Below, piece after piece: positions 13,811-16,003 of a stretch of 16,003 nucleotides of DNA. Below the pieces are notes generated by a model. It saw only the letters and a list, made by a program, of their open reading frames with translations, had not been told where the DNA came from and did not search any database. The translations under genes were made by a program, and so were the position numbers. The stretch's first letter is position 1. Each line of letters starts with the position of its first letter. The DNA comes from Thermoleophilaceae bacterium (lineage in GTDB: Bacteria; Actinomycetota; Thermoleophilia; Solirubrobacterales; JACPNS01). The stretch spans positions 1-16,003 of the forward strand of contig JAEMRJ010000032.1 of assembly GCA_016463365.1 (NCBI GenBank), read 5' to 3'.

Positions 13811-14047
13811 TCAGCCCGGGCAGTCGATCCAGCGCGTGATCTGGCCATCTCGCAGTTCGTGCCACGATGGCGGTGCCGGTGGCGGATCGTGCCGGAATGC
13901 ATCGATCACGGCCTGCGGTCCGTGGAGTTCATCTTCGATCGCCGTCGTCCAGTGGACATCGGGTGCGAGCAGGCGCTCGAGCTGATCCCAGTCCCGCGCC
14001 TCGATCTGATCGAGAACTCTGCACACCGCTGGGACCATGTCTGCCAT
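13811..14047 (-). CDS. Compact SnoaL/NTF2-like protein
   Basis: This protein has 78 residues, against about 110-140 for common SnoaL-like proteins. It keeps the N-terminal helices and cone strand (VCRVLDQIEARDWDQLERLLAPDVHWTT), the GPQAVIDAF helix, and a final strand pair (SWHELRDGQITRWIDCPG). The middle strands appear shortened rather than broken, as start, stop and ends look natural. Relatives are small binding proteins or enzymes of varied activity, so no reaction can be given. It begins 17 bp after the ABC permease stop on the same strand and is probably transcribed with the exporter. No clear ribosome site is present. Confidence 0.75.
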   Translation of the reverse strand: MADMVPAVCRVLDQIEARDWDQLERLLAPDVHWTTAIEDELHGPQAVIDAFRHDPPPAPPSWHELRDGQITRWIDCPG

Positions 14048-14064
14048 CTCGATTACTTCGGCAA

Positions 14065-14832
14065 CTAGGCCCGAAGCTTGTAGCCACGCTTGAACAACCG
14101 GTAGTTGAACGCGAAAAGCCCGCCAGTCACCGCAGTAAGCACCGCGAACGAAAGCGCAATGTTCGTGTTCGAGAATCCGAGAAACCCGTACCGCACAAGA
14201 CTGATCATGTAGTAGATCGGGTTGAACTGGCTGAGCGTGCGGAAGGGTTCTGGCAGCAGCGCGACCGAGTAGAAGATCCCGCCCAGGAAGATCAGCGGCT
14301 GGAGAATGAACGTCTGGGCAAAGGCGACGTCGTCAAACTGCTCGGCTCGCAGGCCGATCAGCACGCCCATCTGCGAGAAGAAGAATCCGATCAGGATGAA
14401 CGTGATGATCAACAGGAACGGGTGCTCGACAGGCAGGTCCACCAGGAACGAAGAGACGATGAAGGTGATCGTCGCGACGATGCCGCCGCGCAAAAAGCCG
14501 CCCAGCGAAAATCCGAGCAGCAGCTCCATCGGTGAGGCCGGCGAGGAGAGCTGATCGTCGATCGAGCGCTGGAACTTCTGCTGCATCAGCGAGGACGAGC
14601 TGTTTGCGAAAGCATTGGTGACCCAGGCCATCATGATCAGGCCGGGGATGATGTAGACGACGTAGTCGACGCCGTGGAGCTTGTCGATGCGCGAACCAAG
14701 CGCAGCGCCGAAGACCGAGATGTAGAGGAACGTCTCAAGCAGCGGCGCGCCGAGCGTCTGGCGCTTGATCTTCATGAAGCGGTTGACCTCTCGCCGGATC
14801 AGCGAGAAGAAGCGGATCTGATCGGGGCTCAA
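14065..14832 (-). CDS. ABC-2 type permease (YadH-like)
   Basis: This 255-residue permease has a cytoplasmic N-terminus (IRFFSLIRREVNRFMKIKRQTLGAP) and about six spans. The family's central QQKFQRSIDDQLSSPASPMELLLG cytoplasmic segment is at about 84-107, and the C-terminal FNPIYYMISLVRYGFLG at about 208-224 closely matches YadH-type proteins. It forms an exporter with the ATPase encoded just upstream, whose stop overlaps its ATG (ATGA at 14829-14832). The substrate is unknown. Sequence similarity to the permease at 2986 is limited to general ABC-2 features, so the two exporters are not recent duplicates. Confidence 0.93.
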   Translation of the reverse strand: MSPDQIRFFSLIRREVNRFMKIKRQTLGAPLLETFLYISVFGAALGSRIDKLHGVDYVVYIIPGLIMMAWVTNAFANSSSSLMQQKFQRSIDDQLSSPASPMELLLGFSLGGFLRGGIVATITFIVSSFLVDLPVEHPFLLIITFILIGFFFSQMGVLIGLRAEQFDDVAFAQTFILQPLIFLGGIFYSVALLPEPFRTLSQFNPIYYMISLVRYGFLGFSNTNIALSFAVLTAVTGGLFAFNYRLFKRGYKLRA

Positions 14833-15602
14833 AGCTCGTCCTCATTTTCGACCTTCGCGCGCGAGAGTTCCTTACGTCCGACCAGCTCCAGATAGGCATC
14901 CTCCAGCGACGAGGTGCCAAAGCGCTCTGCGACCTCGGCGTTGGTGCCGCTGGCGACGATCTCGCCCTCGTTGATGAACGCGATGCGGTTGCAGAGCTGT
15001 TCGGCCTCTTCGAGGTAGTGCGTCGTGAGCAGGATCGTGGTGCCCTCTTCGTTGATCTTCTGGCAGTAGTGCCAGAGCTCCAATCGCAATTCGACATCAA
15101 CCCCTGCAGTGGGCTCGTCGAGGATCAGCAGCGGCGGACGGTGCATCAGCGCGCGGGCCAGAATCAGCCGGCGCTTCATGCCGCCGGAGAGGGTTCGGGT
15201 GCGCTCGTGGCGCTTCTCACTCAAGGAAAACGTCTCAAGCAGTTCGGCCGTGCGCTCCTTGCGCTCCTTCTTGGGCATTCCGAAGTAGCCGCCGTGGTAG
15301 TCGAGCGACTCCTCGAGCGTCAGGAACCAGTCGAGGTTCAGATCCTGCGGCGCGAGCCCGACGGCTTTGCGCGCCTCTTTGTAGTGATCGATCGCGTCGT
15401 GACCGAAGATTTCGATCTGGCCAGAGGTCGGTTGCGCGAGGCCGGTGGTGCAGTGGATCAGCGTCGACTTGCCCGCGCCGTTGGGCCCGAGCAGGCCGAA
15501 GAACTCGCCGGCTGTGATCTCCAGGGAGACGCCCTTGAGCGCCTCGACGCCTGTGTCGTACTGCTTCTTCAAGTCAGTGATCTTGAGTGCGCTGTCGCTC
15601 AT
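14829..15602 (-). CDS. ABC-2 exporter ATP-binding subunit (YadG-like)
   Basis: From the ATG at 15602 (MSDSALKITDLKKQYDTG) the protein has 257 residues. Walker A GPNGAGKST is at 39-47, the Q-loop glutamine at 86 (LAPQDLNLDW), signature LSGGM at 138-142, Walker B LLILDEPT at 158-165, the AGVDV D-loop, and switch His195 (TTHYLEEAE). The EFFGLLGPNGAGKST and FNxD-like features resemble YadG rather than the NodI-type ATPase at 2099. The open frame to 15731 would run antisense into the divergent arsR gene and is rejected. TACGGT lies 9 nt before the ATG, allowing a nearly leaderless transcript. Only 64 bp separate it from the arsR start, so that regulator is its natural candidate controller. Confidence 0.94.
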   Translation of the reverse strand: MSDSALKITDLKKQYDTGVEALKGVSLEITAGEFFGLLGPNGAGKSTLIHCTTGLAQPTSGQIEIFGHDAIDHYKEARKAVGLAPQDLNLDWFLTLEESLDYHGGYFGMPKKERKERTAELLETFSLSEKRHERTRTLSGGMKRRLILARALMHRPPLLILDEPTAGVDVELRLELWHYCQKINEEGTTILLTTHYLEEAEQLCNRIAFINEGEIVASGTNAEVAERFGTSSLEDAYLELVGRKELSRAKVENEDEL

Positions 15603-15611
15603 CAAGTGGTC

Positions 15612-15659
15612 ACCGTAGCGCCGCCAAACAAATAGAACAACGCCATATTGCGATATCGT
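15612..15659. promoter_or_regulatory. Divergent promoter region of ABC exporter and arsR-type gene
   Basis: On the plus strand TATCGT (15654-15659) lies 7 nt before the ATG at 15667, a leaderless arrangement. It overlaps the 8-bp palindrome CGATATCG (15651-15658), a possible autoregulatory site. On the minus strand TACGGT (complement of 15612-15617) lies 9 nt before the ATPase ATG at 15602. The AT-rich centre (CAAACAAATAGAACAA) has no clear -35 box. Confidence 0.45.
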
Positions 15660-15666
15660 CATGTTT

Positions 15667-15984
15667 ATGACGCAACGTGTCCCGCAGCTCAAAGCAGAAC
15701 TCTTCAAAGCGCTCGGCAACCCGGTCCGCATCCGAATCCTCGAGCAGCTTTCCGCGGCTGCCGAGCAGTCTGTCTCGGAGCTGCGCGTCCGACTCGGAAC
15801 CGAGCAGTCCCACCTCTCTCAGCAGCTCGGGATTCTGCGCCGCGCAGGGCTGGTCACATCGCGCCGCGAGGGGACGTCGGTTTTCTACTCCCTTGCAGAC
15901 CCGCGGGTTGAAGAGCTGCTGAAGATCGCGCGCGACCTGTTGCTCGACACGCTCGCCACCTCGCAGTTGGAACTTCAGTCATAA
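15667..15984 (+). CDS. ArsR-family winged-helix regulator, cysteine-free
   Basis: From the ATG at 15667 the protein has 105 residues. The winged-helix core is clear: KAELFKALGNPVRIRILEQL, the recognition region VSELRVRLGTEQSHLSQQLGILRRAGLV, and the wing SRREGTSVFYSL, followed by a dimer helix (VEELLKIARDLLLDTL). It contains no cysteine, so it lacks the ELCVCDL-type metal site of ArsR/SmtB; a different ligand or redox-independent sensing is likely. An in-frame ATG at 15661 exists, but TATCGT 7 nt before 15667 favours the shorter form. It is divergent from the ABC exporter. A possible ATG at 15998, 13 bp after the stop, may begin a co-transcribed gene outside the window. Confidence 0.92.
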   Translation: MTQRVPQLKAELFKALGNPVRIRILEQLSAAAEQSVSELRVRLGTEQSHLSQQLGILRRAGLVTSRREGTSVFYSLADPRVEELLKIARDLLLDTLATSQLELQS

Positions 15985-16003
15985 ACAAGAAGTCGCAATG
16001 GAC

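Noticed and set aside
15985..16003. A new gene starting at ATG 15998
   Set aside because: Only two codons are visible and the AAGAAG upstream is a weak ribosome site, so it is not listed as a feature.
1..16003. CRISPR arrays, tRNA/rRNA genes, insertion sequences, prophage or integrase genes
   Set aside because: No regularly spaced repeats, tRNA-like cloverleaf, transposase motif or terminal repeats were seen; coding is nearly continuous with ordinary chromosomal families.

Overview
The window is a gene-dense stretch (about 21 protein genes, no gene-free interval over 150 bp) of a GC-rich bacterial chromosome. Codon use strongly favours G/C at third positions. Many genes start on GTG, and most transcription-unit starts lack a Shine-Dalgarno but carry a TANNNT box 6-7 nt before the start codon, which is the actinobacterial leaderless arrangement. 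The type IV pilin-like gene with a Cys/GTW tail, the small secreted Cys protein, the GAP/SfLAP-like protein and the FadD15-like acyl-CoA synthetase suggest an actinobacterium, perhaps Thermoleophilia/Solirubrobacterales. That placement is an inference from family resemblance. No rRNA, tRNA, IS element, integrase, phage gene or CRISPR array was seen.

Layout. (1) 1-2051, minus: a large polytopic membrane protein running off the left edge, preceded by a TetR regulator; a perfect 14-bp palindrome lies in the short gap between them, on top of the membrane gene's promoter. (2) 2099-3792, plus: a NodI/NodJ-like ABC-2 exporter, divergent from tetR. (3) 3799-5822: a small secreted protein (minus) divergent from an SDR dehydrogenase plus an ExoD-family membrane protein (plus). 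(4) 5826-6242, minus: a YCII/DGPF-family gene whose C-terminus is cut off by an in-frame amber codon, with the lost tail still readable downstream. (5) 6367-8133, plus: an orphan type IV pilin-like protein, then DNA polymerase IV. (6) 8159-10333, minus: an overlapping three-gene operon of SAM methyltransferase, GST-fold protein and SDR. (7) 10357-13809, plus: DUF1905 protein and RibD/DHFR-like reductase (translationally coupled), long-chain acyl-CoA synthetase, GAP-like membrane protein. (8) 13811-15602, minus: a YadG/YadH-like ABC-2 exporter followed by a compact SnoaL-like protein. (9) 15667-15984, plus: a cysteine-free ArsR-type regulator divergent from that exporter.

How the genes may work together. 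Two ABC-2 exporters sit near the ends, each divergent from a regulator (TetR, ArsR type), which fits ligand-responsive export. Between them are many lipid or small-molecule genes (acyl-CoA ligase, two SDRs, methyltransferase, ExoD, GAP-like), but they lie in separate transcription units and no single pathway can be read from them.

The points most worth a second look are the duplicated Asp/His loop module in the left-edge membrane protein, with its operator-covered leaderless promoter; the overlapping divergent promoters at 10334-10356; and the amber-truncated DGPF gene.
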